This document shows positions 24,662 to 32,897 of a stretch of 64,000 nt of DNA, piece by piece. The DNA is from DATHTS01 sp041940425 (GTDB taxonomy: Bacteria > Acidobacteriota > Blastocatellia > Pyrinomonadales > Pyrinomonadaceae): positions 61,758-125,757 of the forward strand of contig JBGTSF010000004.1 of the NCBI GenBank assembly GCA_041940425.1. Reading direction: 5' to 3'. Positions within the stretch are counted from its first letter, which is position 1; the number at the start of each line of letters is the position of its first letter. Both the position numbers and the translations under genes were made by a program. Below the pieces are notes generated by a model. It saw nothing but the letters and a program-made list of their open reading frames with translations, was not told where the DNA came from and did not search any database.

Positions 24662-25324
24662 TTATTCCGTGCAGTCCGAAAAAACATTGTCGGGACAATT
24701 AAAAATCTCGGGCGCGTATTCTTTGGTTTGCAGACGGACATTTTTCCAGATAAACGAATTTCCGTGAGTTTCGCTCGTCCAGCCCAATTTTTTGCGGTTT
24801 TCCCAGACGAATTTGTAAGCTTCTTTCTCGTCCGCGCCTTTTAAGTGCTGGGCTTCGTGCAGAAGAATGGCGGCGCGTTCGGTGTCGTCAACCGTGTAGG
24901 TAAAAAAATCGGGATAAACGGTCATGATTTCAAACGGGTAATTGGTCGCCGCGTAGGCGTTTTCTTTTGGCACGGAAGCGTTGAGCCAATTGTCGTTTGC
25001 TCGGAATGCCGTTAAATAGTTGAGCAGAAAGACTTCTGAGGAAAATCCTTTTTCATCCAAAATCGCAATCGCCCGATAGACGGTTTGTTTATCTTCGTAT
25101 GACAGATGTTTACTCGAACCGATCAGCGACAGATAAAAACCGAAAATCGCAAAAAGCGCGACCACCGCGCAGATCAGTCCGCGTTTAAGGATTTTCGATT
25201 TGTAAAACGGCTTTTTCTGGTCGAAATTTTCGGCGGAAACCGTTACGAGATTAAAATCACAACGTTTGCATTGCTTGGCGTTTGGAAAGTTTATCAATTG
25301 ACAGTGCGGGCAAATCTTTTTCAT
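24662..25324 (-). CDS. Zinc-ribbon membrane protein with HExxH motif
   Basis: I do not recognise the family of this 220-residue protein. From ATG 25324 it starts MKKICPHCQLINFPNAKQCKRC, a four-Cys zinc ribbon. A membrane helix follows (LICAVVALFAIFGFYLSLIG), then an extracytoplasmic domain with LLHEAQHLKGADE. HEAQH fits the HExxH zinc-peptidase motif, and an Asp/Glu-rich helix after it (GADEKEAY) could give the third ligand. A longer frame to 25477 exists but its N-terminus lacks the ribbon context. It may be a membrane-tethered metallopeptidase or a degenerate one. It is convergent with mfd, whose stop lies 4 nt away. Confidence 0.75.
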   Translation of the reverse strand: MKKICPHCQLINFPNAKQCKRCDFNLVTVSAENFDQKKPFYKSKILKRGLICAVVALFAIFGFYLSLIGSSKHLSYEDKQTVYRAIAILDEKGFSSEVFLLNYLTAFRANDNWLNASVPKENAYAATNYPFEIMTVYPDFFTYTVDDTERAAILLHEAQHLKGADEKEAYKFVWENRKKLGWTSETHGNSFIWKNVRLQTKEYAPEIFNCPDNVFSDCTE

Positions 25325-25505
25325 TACATTGAGTTTAGGAGGAAAACCATACTTATTTAAAAAACATTTAATCAAAATTCTTTCCAAAAGTATATTTTCT
25401 TTAAGAAACCCGAAAAAACTTTTCGGCATCATAAATGCCAAGTTGCATAAATCTCTTATTAACTTTAAGATTTTCAAGATTATTTATTCTATTCGGGAGT
25501 AATAT

Positions 25506-26567
25506 ATGAAACAGATAAACTCCGCAATTATTTTGATTGCGATTATAATTTTCGGCGGTCTGACCGTCTTTTCGCAGGAAACGCAGACGGTCGTCGTGGA
25601 CGAAGTCGTCGCGCAGGTCAACGAAAACGTCATCACCCTTTCGCAGATCAAGCGCGAGGTTAAAAACGCGGTTGAAAGCCTCGTTCAGGAAGGAAAAACC
25701 CGCGAAGAAGCGGAAAAGATCGTCCAAGAGCGAAAAGGCGAACTGATCGCCAATATGATCAACGAACAGCTTTTACAGCAAAAAGGCAAAGAATACGGGA
25801 TGGAAACAGAGGTTGAAGCCCGCGTTAACCAAACGCTTCTCCAAAAAATGAAGGAATTGAACCTAACTTCGCTCGAAACTCTCTACGAGGCGATGAGACA
25901 GAGCGGCGTAGAGCCGGAACAGATTCGCGCCGCTTACCGCGAACAGATCACGCGCGACATCGTCTTTGAGCGCGAGGTTGACGGAAAAATTTTTTGGGGA
26001 CTGGGTTCAAAAGAGCTGAGAGATTATTTTGAAAAAAACAAAGCTAAATTTACAAAACCCGAAACCTACACGCTGAGCGAAATATTTCTCGGATTTGCCG
26101 GTCGGAATGAAGCCGACGTTCGAGAAAAAGCGAAAGAATTGTCCGCCCAACTAAAAGCCGGTGCGGATTTTGAAAAACTCGTGGCGGAACATTCCGACGC
26201 TCCCGGAAAGGAGACTTCGAAAGGCAAACTCGGAACATTTCCGCTTGAAGAAATAAAAAAGATCGGCGAAAAATTTGTCATCGAACTTGAAAAAACAAAA
26301 GTCGGCGGTTTTGCCGAACCGGTCGAAACGGTCGAGGGAATTCATATTCTTCGTGTTGACGCGCATCAAAAAGCGAGCAACGAATCATTTTTCGACGAAA
26401 ACGCCGTTCGGATGGCGATTGCCCGCGAACGCATTCCCGAAGGTCGCAAAAAATTTATGACCGAGCTTCGTCAGGATGCCTACATCAAGATCAACGACGA
26501 ATACCGCCCGATCGTCTCGCCGGTTTTATATGCCGACGACCGTAAAACAGAAAAAGCGGAAAAGTAA
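25506..26567 (+). CDS. SurA/PrsA-type periplasmic peptidyl-prolyl isomerase
   Basis: Exported foldase of 353 residues: signal peptide (AIILIAIIIFGGLTVFSQ), a SurA_N-like helical domain starting VVDEVVAQVNENVITLSQIKREV, and one parvulin domain at about 175-285 (YTLSEIFLGFAG, FEKLVAEHSDAPGKETSKGKLGTF, VETVEGIHILRV). A SurA-like C-terminal helix closes it. It would help fold outer-membrane proteins in the periplasm. Only one parvulin domain is seen, where E. coli SurA has two. Confidence 0.92.
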   Translation: MKQINSAIILIAIIIFGGLTVFSQETQTVVVDEVVAQVNENVITLSQIKREVKNAVESLVQEGKTREEAEKIVQERKGELIANMINEQLLQQKGKEYGMETEVEARVNQTLLQKMKELNLTSLETLYEAMRQSGVEPEQIRAAYREQITRDIVFEREVDGKIFWGLGSKELRDYFEKNKAKFTKPETYTLSEIFLGFAGRNEADVREKAKELSAQLKAGADFEKLVAEHSDAPGKETSKGKLGTFPLEEIKKIGEKFVIELEKTKVGGFAEPVETVEGIHILRVDAHQKASNESFFDENAVRMAIARERIPEGRKKFMTELRQDAYIKINDEYRPIVSPVLYADDRKTEKAEK

Positions 26568-26570
26568 TCT

Positions 26571-26650
26571 AAGGGACAAGTGGCGAGGGACGAGGGAATA
26601 GGAATTTCTAATATCACTCGTCCCTCGTTTCTTTTCCCTCATCCCTAATT
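26571..26650. repeat. GAGGGAC/CGTCCCT heptamer inverted repeat
   Basis: GGGACAAG, GCGAGGGACGAGGG at 26571-26600 face CTCGTCCCTCG, TTCCCTCATCCCT at 26617-26650. It uses the same words as the repeat between BMC-H and BMC-P3. It fills the gap between the foldase gene and the S4 gene. Confidence 0.85.
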
Positions 26651-26653
26651 AAA

Positions 26654-26935
26654 ATGCGACTCGATCTATTCTTAAAAGTCAGTCGTCTGATCGTCCGGCG
26701 TTCGCTTGCGCAGGAATTTTGCGACGCGGGAATGGTCAGGGTCAACGGCAAACAGGCGAAATCTTCAAAAGAAATTCACACCGGCGACGAGATCGAAATC
26801 AACCGTCCGAACCGGCAAACCAAAATCCGCGTTTTGGAAATTCCCGAAAAAAAACAAGTTTCCCGCGACGAGTCTGTCAGGCTCTATCAGGTTTTGTCGG
26901 AAAATATTATTCGTGACCGATTGCTGGATTATTAA
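26654..26935 (+). CDS. S4-domain RNA-binding protein (RqcP/Hsp15-like)
   Basis: This 93-residue cytoplasmic protein has a single S4 domain: MRLDLFLKVSRLIVRRSLAQE, then AGMVRVNGKQAKSSKEIHTGDEIEI. This is the size and pattern of the Hsp15/RqcP group, which bind stalled 50S subunits with peptidyl-tRNA in ribosome rescue. The short acidic/basic C-terminus (LYQVLSENIIRDRL) fits. The choice between Hsp15 and RqcP cannot be made by eye. Confidence 0.88.
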   Translation: MRLDLFLKVSRLIVRRSLAQEFCDAGMVRVNGKQAKSSKEIHTGDEIEINRPNRQTKIRVLEIPEKKQVSRDESVRLYQVLSENIIRDRLLDY

Positions 26936-26940
26936 TCCCT

Positions 26941-27011
26941 ATGCAGAAACCCGCACAAAGTAAGGGTTTTGAATAAACTATCTTATCCTTACTTCGTGCG
27001 GGTTTCTGCAT
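26941..27011. repeat. Near-perfect 25-nt inverted repeat, dispersed element
   Basis: The arms at 26941-26965 and 26987-27011 match at 24 of 25 positions and begin ATGCAGAAACCCGCAC. The right arm contains the stop and last codons of the following minus-strand gene. A half copy lies at 34421-34448 (ATGCAGAAGCCCGCAC...GTAAGGGG), so this is a dispersed element. Between convergent genes it can act as a bidirectional terminator, though a T-tract is lacking. Confidence 0.85.
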
Positions 27012-27801
27012 TAGTGTCCGACAATTTCTGCGGCAATAAAAACAAACCGATCAGATAAAATATCACCGTAAAAAATTGAATGTAACCCGTTCCGGCTGAA
27101 AATCGCGGAAGATCGAAAAGATACGTGAAAAATTCCTGCGTCGGATTTTCCAAAATCCCGCGCCAGAAACTTTCGCTGACCGGCGCGGTCAGGTAACTCA
27201 AGACCAGATATTTCGTCAAAAACGCGATGCCGAACAATGCGCCCAAACTTTTGATGAGTTTTTTCGTATCGAATTCGGCAAACAGATTCATCGTCAAAGT
27301 CCACAGAAAACAAAACGAAAAAATCCAGAACGGCAGACTCGTTTCGGGAATCAAAGAATTAAAAATCTGAACGGTCGCCGCAAACATCGTCAGCAGAACG
27401 CCGCCGTTCGCTAAGTTTTCAAGCATCGAAAATTCTTCGGAAAACCAGCCGTCTATTTTTATCAATCCGGCGCGGACAAAAAGCACGAGCAAAACGGCGG
27501 CAAAGATCAGACAGATCAGCGCGGGTTTGAGAAACAAAAAATTATTGTCCGGCATCTGCAGGCGCAAACCGCCCAGAAGCGCGACCGTTAAAAAAATTAA
27601 CGGGACATAGATATATTGGATTTGTAATTTGGTCTTTGGTTTTTGGTCTTTGGTTTTTGGTTCTTCTTTGATAGCAATTTTTGTTTTTTCTTCGTCAAAC
27701 GGTTCGATCTCGTTGCCGGTGGAAATTTCTAAAAGTTCTCCTTCAACAATTTGCACTTCACTGCTCTCGACTTTGGGCTTTGGACTTTGGACTTTGGACA
27801 T
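26989..27801 (-). CDS. Polytopic membrane protein of unknown function
   Basis: This 270-residue protein has an acidic cytoplasmic N-terminus and about six membrane segments (YVPLIFLTVALLGGL, ALICLIFAAVLLVLFV, WIFSFCFLWTLTMNLF, FFTVIFYLIGLFLL). I do not recognise it. The first 10 residues (MSKVQSPKPK) and about residues 48-58 (KTKDQKPKTK) are translations of CAAAGAC-type heptamers, and the last residues (NAETRTK) are encoded by the 25-nt inverted repeat. It follows a TPR-like gene after 4 nt and is likely its partner. Confidence 0.75.
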   Translation of the reverse strand: MSKVQSPKPKVESSEVQIVEGELLEISTGNEIEPFDEEKTKIAIKEEPKTKDQKPKTKLQIQYIYVPLIFLTVALLGGLRLQMPDNNFLFLKPALICLIFAAVLLVLFVRAGLIKIDGWFSEEFSMLENLANGGVLLTMFAATVQIFNSLIPETSLPFWIFSFCFLWTLTMNLFAEFDTKKLIKSLGALFGIAFLTKYLVLSYLTAPVSESFWRGILENPTQEFFTYLFDLPRFSAGTGYIQFFTVIFYLIGLFLLPQKLSDTNAETRTK

Positions 27802-27805
27802 ATAT

Positions 27806-28333
27806 TCACTTTCTTTCGCGGAAAACCTTGAGCGGATTGAAATCGGCGGCTGAAACTTTTAAGCCTTCTTCGAGTTCGTTTTTCAATTCGACCGGATTTT
27901 TCAGTTGCAGATTTTCGTCTTCGGCTTTGAAATTTTTGTCGAGTTGAATGACGAAATCGGTTTGTTCGAGACCTTTTTTGAAAAGTTCGTCATCGTTGGC
28001 GACTCTGCCCCAGCCCTGCCGGTAAAAACTGTAGGCGATGTAATACTGCGTTTTCGCGTCCCGGCGTTCGGGATCGGCTTTGGCGAAAGCGTCGCGCGCA
28101 AGAACGAAATTATCATTACGAAAAGCCAGCAAGCCTTCGTTAAATTTCGCCTTGTCTATCTCGTAAGTTCCGATGACGACCTGCCCTTTTGTCGCAACAT
28201 TTTCGACCGTTTCCCTGGCTTTGACTGAAACTTCGCCCAGCGATCTCGGTTCAGCCCAATACAGCCACGCAACGCTCACGCCGTAAACCGCAACCAATAA
28301 AAGACTAAAAATTTGGATATAACTTTTTTTCAC
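27806..28333 (-). CDS. Membrane-anchored TPR-like protein
   Basis: This 175-residue protein has an N-terminal membrane anchor (IFSLLLVAVYGVSVAWLYW). A periplasmic or cytoplasmic helical region follows that reads like two tetratricopeptide repeats (FNEGLLAFRNDNFVLARDAFAKADP, TQYYIAYSFYRQGWG). It overlaps no other gene and is 4 nt before the polytopic membrane protein, so the two are probably co-expressed. The partner or pathway cannot be named. Confidence 0.72.
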   Translation of the reverse strand: MKKSYIQIFSLLLVAVYGVSVAWLYWAEPRSLGEVSVKARETVENVATKGQVVIGTYEIDKAKFNEGLLAFRNDNFVLARDAFAKADPERRDAKTQYYIAYSFYRQGWGRVANDDELFKKGLEQTDFVIQLDKNFKAEDENLQLKNPVELKNELEEGLKVSAADFNPLKVFRERK

Positions 28334-28375
28334 TGATATAATCTGCCCTAAACAGTTTGAGAGATGATTTTTCCG

Positions 28376-29218
28376 ATGTCAAACAAATTTATTTTCACCG
28401 CTTTTTTAGTTTCCTGTTTTTGGCTTTGCGGTTGCACCAAAGCGCAGGTGTTGGAAAACACCGCTCAAACGGCAAAAAAAGAAAATTCGCAAAAATTCGA
28501 AAAAATAAAAAATCCGGGAAAAGTCGTCCATGTTCTCGTCGCGCTGTGCGATAACGAAAATCAGGGCATCGTCCCCGTTCCGGCGCATCTCGGCGACGGC
28601 ACGAAACCGGACAAAAATCTCTACTGGGGCGCGGCTTTCGGCGTGAAAACTTTTTTCTCGAAATCGGCGAATTGGGAAAAATTAGCAGTATTTGAAAACC
28701 CGACAGAAAATGTTTTGCAAAGGATAGTTTTCAAACATAAACGGGAAAATGTTTATCTCGTTGCCGACGCTTACGACGGAAGGAAGATAAAAGTAACGAT
28801 CAATGATTTTTTCGCCGGAGTTTCGGGAAATAAATTTGAAAATATCGAGGCTGACAACAAGACTTTGCAAATTTTCTCAAGCGCGAATCTCGTCGCTTTT
28901 GTCGGACACAACGGGCTGATGGATTTTGATCTCGAAAATCAGCCGAAAAAAAGCGATGAAGAAAAACGCGAAGCCGTGATCTTAGCCTGCGCGAGCAAAC
29001 AATATTTCTCCGCGCCGCTCAAAAAAACTGGCGCGAATCCGGTTCTCTGGACAACGAATCTGATGGCACCCGAAGCGTATATTCTGCACGACGCGCTGGA
29101 AGGCTGGATTTCGGGCGAAACAAACGAGCAAATCCAATTGAGGGCGGCTGAGGCTTACGCAAAATATCAGAAAATCAGCGTAAAAGCAGCACAAAATCTT
29201 TTAGTTACAGGATGGTGA
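28376..29218 (+). CDS. Lipoprotein with caspase-like (clan CD) His/Cys pattern
   Basis: This 280-residue protein has a lipoprotein-type signal ending LCGC (Cys20); ATG 28376 is preferred to 28364. It opens with a hydrophobic strand ending in Cys-Asp (VVHVLVALCDNENQG). Near residue 178 a strand ends NLVAFVGHNGLMD, and near 205 another ends VILACASKQYF. A His-x-Gly after one strand and an Ala-Cys-x-Ser after the next is the layout of clan CD cysteine peptidases (caspase, gingipain, separase). The family is not recognised and the peptidase call is an inference. It is followed immediately by another secreted protein. Confidence 0.6.
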   Translation: MSNKFIFTAFLVSCFWLCGCTKAQVLENTAQTAKKENSQKFEKIKNPGKVVHVLVALCDNENQGIVPVPAHLGDGTKPDKNLYWGAAFGVKTFFSKSANWEKLAVFENPTENVLQRIVFKHKRENVYLVADAYDGRKIKVTINDFFAGVSGNKFENIEADNKTLQIFSSANLVAFVGHNGLMDFDLENQPKKSDEEKREAVILACASKQYFSAPLKKTGANPVLWTTNLMAPEAYILHDALEGWISGETNEQIQLRAAEAYAKYQKISVKAAQNLLVTGW

Positions 29219-29220
29219 AT

Positions 29221-29685
29221 ATGAATCTTTTAACAAAAACTTTCGGCGCGTGTTTTCTAATTTTCATTTCCTGCGTTTACATAAATGCTCAATCTTCTTG
29301 GGTCGGTACTTATGAATTTAGCGAAGACGGCGGGAAAACCGCAGGCGGAACGAAAATTTTCGTCACGCACGAATTACAGATCAATCAAACCGAAAACGGT
29401 TTGATTGCGACGCTCCAGAGCAACGGTTATCAAACTTCGGTTGATCTCATCGGCACTGCGAAAATCGAAGGCGACAAACTGCTTATCTTTTTCGACAGCT
29501 ACGGTGAAAACAACGTCTTTGAAAATTACGAACAGGGCGATCTGCTTATGACCCTGGAAAGAAAAACCGCGAAAGGCAAAACCGAGATTCTGACTTACTG
29601 GAACAAATTCCAGCCGGTCGTCCCGAAAAATGAAAAATCGGGAAAAGTCTATTTTATAAAAACCTCTGAACCCAAAGATAAATGA
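29221..29685 (+). CDS. Secreted protein of unknown function, about 154 residues
   Basis: A signal peptide (LLTKTFGACFLIFISCVYINAQ) precedes a beta-rich domain (SWVGTYEFSEDGG, LIATLQSNGYQTSVDL, KLLIFFDSYGEN). I do not recognise it beyond a likely lipocalin-like or DUF-type barrel. The ATG at 29221 starts 2 nt after the preceding stop; an in-frame ATG at 29212 overlaps it. Probably co-transcribed with the lipoprotein upstream and the amidohydrolase downstream, which starts at its stop. Confidence 0.72.
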   Translation: MNLLTKTFGACFLIFISCVYINAQSSWVGTYEFSEDGGKTAGGTKIFVTHELQINQTENGLIATLQSNGYQTSVDLIGTAKIEGDKLLIFFDSYGENNVFENYEQGDLLMTLERKTAKGKTEILTYWNKFQPVVPKNEKSGKVYFIKTSEPKDK

Positions 29686-31211
29686 AATTTTTTACAAAAA
29701 TCATTTTGTTGTTTTGTATTTTTTCCTCAAACGCAACATCTCAAACGCAAAGGGCTGATCTAATAATTACGAATGCCGATGTCCGCACGATGGACGACAA
29801 ACTGCCCCGGGCACAGTCAATCGCCGTTTCGGGTAATCGAATAATTTTTGTCGGCAAAGATTCGGAAACAAAAAAATTCAGCGGCGGGCAAACGAAGATT
29901 ATTGACGCGAAAGGCAAGCTTGTTATTCCCGGTTTTAACGACGCGCACGTTCATATTTTGGGAATGGGAAATTTGTTTTCGTTCGTTGATCTGCGAAACA
30001 TCCGCTCGCCGCGAGAGATGGTCGAGAAAATAAAATATCAGGTCAGATTTCTGCCGAAAGGTCGCTGGATGTTGGGCGGGCAGTGGAACAACGAAAACTG
30101 GTCGCCGGACGACCTGCCGGACAAAAATTTGATTGACGCGATCACGCCCGACAATCCGGTTTTTCTTTATCACAAAAATCCCAAAATCGCTTTTGCCAAC
30201 AGCGCGGCTCTCAAACTTGCCGGAATCTTCGAGAATATTCGAAATCCTTCGGGCGGCGAATTTCTCCGCGATAAAGACGGAAAATTAACCGGCGTTTTGA
30301 AAGACGCCGCCGTTTATCTCGTCCGCCGCGCCGCGCCGGTTTCGCCGACCAAACAGCGTCACGAAGTCGCCGAAACCGCGTCGAATTACGCCGCCGCTTA
30401 CGGCGTAACGAGTATGCAGGATGTTTCGGCGGACGACAACACGGACGTTTTGCTGGAATTGGAAAGACAGGGAAAATTAAAAACGCGGGTTTACGACTGC
30501 ATCGGGCTTTCGGAATGGGAGAAGGCGAATTCGCCGAAATTTGAAAAAACTTTTGAAAGCCGGTTTGTCCGGCGCGGCTGTCTGAAATACTTCGCCGAAA
30601 GCGATGAGGAATCAATTCCCGATCTGACGAAAAGGATTATACCGGCGGACAAAAACGGCTGGCAGATAATGATCCATGCCATCGGCGGTTCGGCAAATAA
30701 TGTGATTCTTTCGGTTTTTGAAAACGTCATAAAGGAAAACGGAAAAAATGACAGGCGTTTCCGGGTCGAACACGCGCACGGCATTTATTCTGACGACATC
30801 GCGCGGTTCGGCAGATCGAACATTATCGCCTCGATGCAGCCCGCGCTTTTTTTCAGTTCGGCGCCGTATCGCTCGCTGCTCGAAACGAACGCGCGGATCG
30901 CATTAGGCTCGGACAGTTCGATGATTCCGATCAATCCGTTCGACGGAATTTACGCCGCCGTGAGGCGAAACGGTTTCGATGCGGAATCAAAAAGCCGTTC
31001 GCTTTCGGTCGAAGAGGCGGTCAGACTCTACACCGCCGGGGCGGCTTTCGCGGAATTTCAGGAAGACATAAAAGGCACGATCGCGGTCGGAAAATACGCC
31101 GATTTTATAATTTTGTCCGACGATATTTTTTCGATTCCGGTAGAAAAAATTCCCGAAACGAGAGTGATGACGACCGTTGTTGATGGTAGAATCGTTTACG
31201 AAGAAAAATAA
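29682..31211 (+). CDS. Exported amidohydrolase (YtcJ-like), copy 1
   Basis: This 509-residue amidohydrolase-3-type enzyme has a signal peptide (IILLFCIFSSNATSQ), so it is exported. The metal motif is FNDAHVHILGMG; later are IHAIGGSANN, RVEHAHGIYSD and LGSDSSMIPINPFDGIYAAV. These match metal-dependent amidohydrolases of the YtcJ group. It overlaps the previous gene by 4 nt and is followed by a paralogue after 23 nt. Substrate unknown. Confidence 0.9.
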   Translation: MKFFTKIILLFCIFSSNATSQTQRADLIITNADVRTMDDKLPRAQSIAVSGNRIIFVGKDSETKKFSGGQTKIIDAKGKLVIPGFNDAHVHILGMGNLFSFVDLRNIRSPREMVEKIKYQVRFLPKGRWMLGGQWNNENWSPDDLPDKNLIDAITPDNPVFLYHKNPKIAFANSAALKLAGIFENIRNPSGGEFLRDKDGKLTGVLKDAAVYLVRRAAPVSPTKQRHEVAETASNYAAAYGVTSMQDVSADDNTDVLLELERQGKLKTRVYDCIGLSEWEKANSPKFEKTFESRFVRRGCLKYFAESDEESIPDLTKRIIPADKNGWQIMIHAIGGSANNVILSVFENVIKENGKNDRRFRVEHAHGIYSDDIARFGRSNIIASMQPALFFSSAPYRSLLETNARIALGSDSSMIPINPFDGIYAAVRRNGFDAESKSRSLSVEEAVRLYTAGAAFAEFQEDIKGTIAVGKYADFIILSDDIFSIPVEKIPETRVMTTVVDGRIVYEEK

Positions 31212-31234
31212 TTCCGAACTAAATATTCCAATTT

Positions 31235-32893
31235 ATGAAAAACAAAATTTTCGCTTTTTTACTGACGCTCGTTTTCGCTTTTTCCGTCAATGCCCAAATG
31301 ATTTCTGCCGATCTGGTCGTCATCAATGCCAATATCCGCACGATGGACGAGAAAAATCCGACCGCGCGATCAATCGCCGTTCTCGGAAATAAAATCATCG
31401 CCGTCGGATCGGAAAAAGACACGCAGCCGCTGATCGGCAAAACGACAACCGTTATCATCGCCAAAGGCAGACTCGTCCTGCCCGGTTTTAATGATTCGCA
31501 CATACACTTTATGGACGGCGGCGCGGGACTCTCTTCGGTTGACCTGCGCGACGCGAAAACGCCGCAGGAATTTATCGAGCGCATCAAAAACTTCGCCGCC
31601 AAACTTCCGAAAGGTCGCTGGATATTAAACGGCAACTGGGATCACGAAAATTGGACGCCGAACGATTTGCCGACCGCCGCGATGATTGATGCCGTAACGC
31701 CCGATAATCCGGTTTTTATCAATCGCCTCGACGGTCATATGGCTCTGGCAAATTCTCTGGCGATGAAGCTCGCCGGAGTTGATAAAAACACGAAAGAGGT
31801 CGCTGGCGGCGTGATCGTGCGCGACTCAGACGGCAATCCGACCGGAGTTTTGAAAGACGCGGCGATGGATTACATTTACAAGGTCATTCCCGAAATGCCG
31901 TTCGAGCAGAAACTCGAAGTCGCCGAAGCCGCGACCAATTACGCCGCTTCCTTGGGTGTAACGAGCGTGCAGGATATGTCCGCCGGAACGGATGTCGGCG
32001 TTTATCAGGAACTTCAGCGTCAGGGAAAACTGAAAACGCGCATTTACGCCGTTTCGACACTCGGCGATTGGCAGAGATGGCAGAAAGCCGGAGTGCGCTA
32101 CGCGTTCGGCGACGCGATGATCCGCGTCGGCGGTTTGAAAGGTTTTATGGACGGCAGTCTCGGTTCGACGACCGCCTGGTTTTACGAGCCTTACCTGGAC
32201 GCGCCAGATTCGAAAGGATTGCCGCTCGTCGAGATGCCCGCCGCGCAAAAGCTGGTCGGCGAAGCCGATAAAGCCGGTTTGCAGATAATGGTTCACGCTA
32301 TCGGCGACCGCGCCAATGACGAGCTTTTGAAAATCTTCGAGCGAGTCGAAAAAGAAAACGGCGCGCGCGACCGCCGTTTCCGTATCGAACACGCCCAGCA
32401 TTTAAATGAAAATCTGATCAAGCGTTTCGCAACAAATAAAGTCATTGCTTCGATGCAGCCCTTTCACGCGATTGACGACGGACGCTGGGCGCATAAACGC
32501 CTCGACGAAAAACGTCTGAAAGGAACTTACGCCTTTCGTTCCCTGCTCGATTCGGGCGCGACGCTCGCTTTCGGCACGGATTGGTTTGTCGCGCCGCTCA
32601 ATCCGATGCTCGGCATCTACGCCGCCGTGACGCGCCGAACTTTGGACGATAAAAATCCGAACGGCTGGATTCCCGAACAAAAAATCACGGTCGAAGAAGC
32701 CGTCCGCGCCTACACGGTCGGCTCGGCTTTTGCCGAATTTCAGGAAATGCAGAAAGGCACTCTGTCGGTTGGAAAACTTGCGGATTTCGTGATTTTATCG
32801 GACGATATTTTTACCATTAAAACGGAAGAAATCCGAAACACGAAAGTTCTGACAACCGTGATGGACGGAAAAATCGTTTATCAAAACAGGTAA
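31235..32893 (+). CDS. Exported amidohydrolase (YtcJ-like), copy 2
   Basis: This 552-residue paralogue of the preceding gene has the signal peptide FLLTLVFAFSVNAQ. Motifs: FNDSHIHFMDGGAG, MVHAIGDRANDELL, FRIEHAQHLNENL and FGTDWFVAPLNPMLGIYAAV. The catalytic Asp is in GTDW. It has a segment of about 45 residues (GDAMIRVGGLKGFMDGSLGSTTAWFYEP-like) that the first copy lacks, which carries the Lys/His-type motif of YtcJ proteins. The first copy may therefore be functionally diverged. Confidence 0.9.
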   Translation: MKNKIFAFLLTLVFAFSVNAQMISADLVVINANIRTMDEKNPTARSIAVLGNKIIAVGSEKDTQPLIGKTTTVIIAKGRLVLPGFNDSHIHFMDGGAGLSSVDLRDAKTPQEFIERIKNFAAKLPKGRWILNGNWDHENWTPNDLPTAAMIDAVTPDNPVFINRLDGHMALANSLAMKLAGVDKNTKEVAGGVIVRDSDGNPTGVLKDAAMDYIYKVIPEMPFEQKLEVAEAATNYAASLGVTSVQDMSAGTDVGVYQELQRQGKLKTRIYAVSTLGDWQRWQKAGVRYAFGDAMIRVGGLKGFMDGSLGSTTAWFYEPYLDAPDSKGLPLVEMPAAQKLVGEADKAGLQIMVHAIGDRANDELLKIFERVEKENGARDRRFRIEHAQHLNENLIKRFATNKVIASMQPFHAIDDGRWAHKRLDEKRLKGTYAFRSLLDSGATLAFGTDWFVAPLNPMLGIYAAVTRRTLDDKNPNGWIPEQKITVEEAVRAYTVGSAFAEFQEMQKGTLSVGKLADFVILSDDIFTIKTEEIRNTKVLTTVMDGKIVYQNR

Positions 32894-32897
32894 AATT

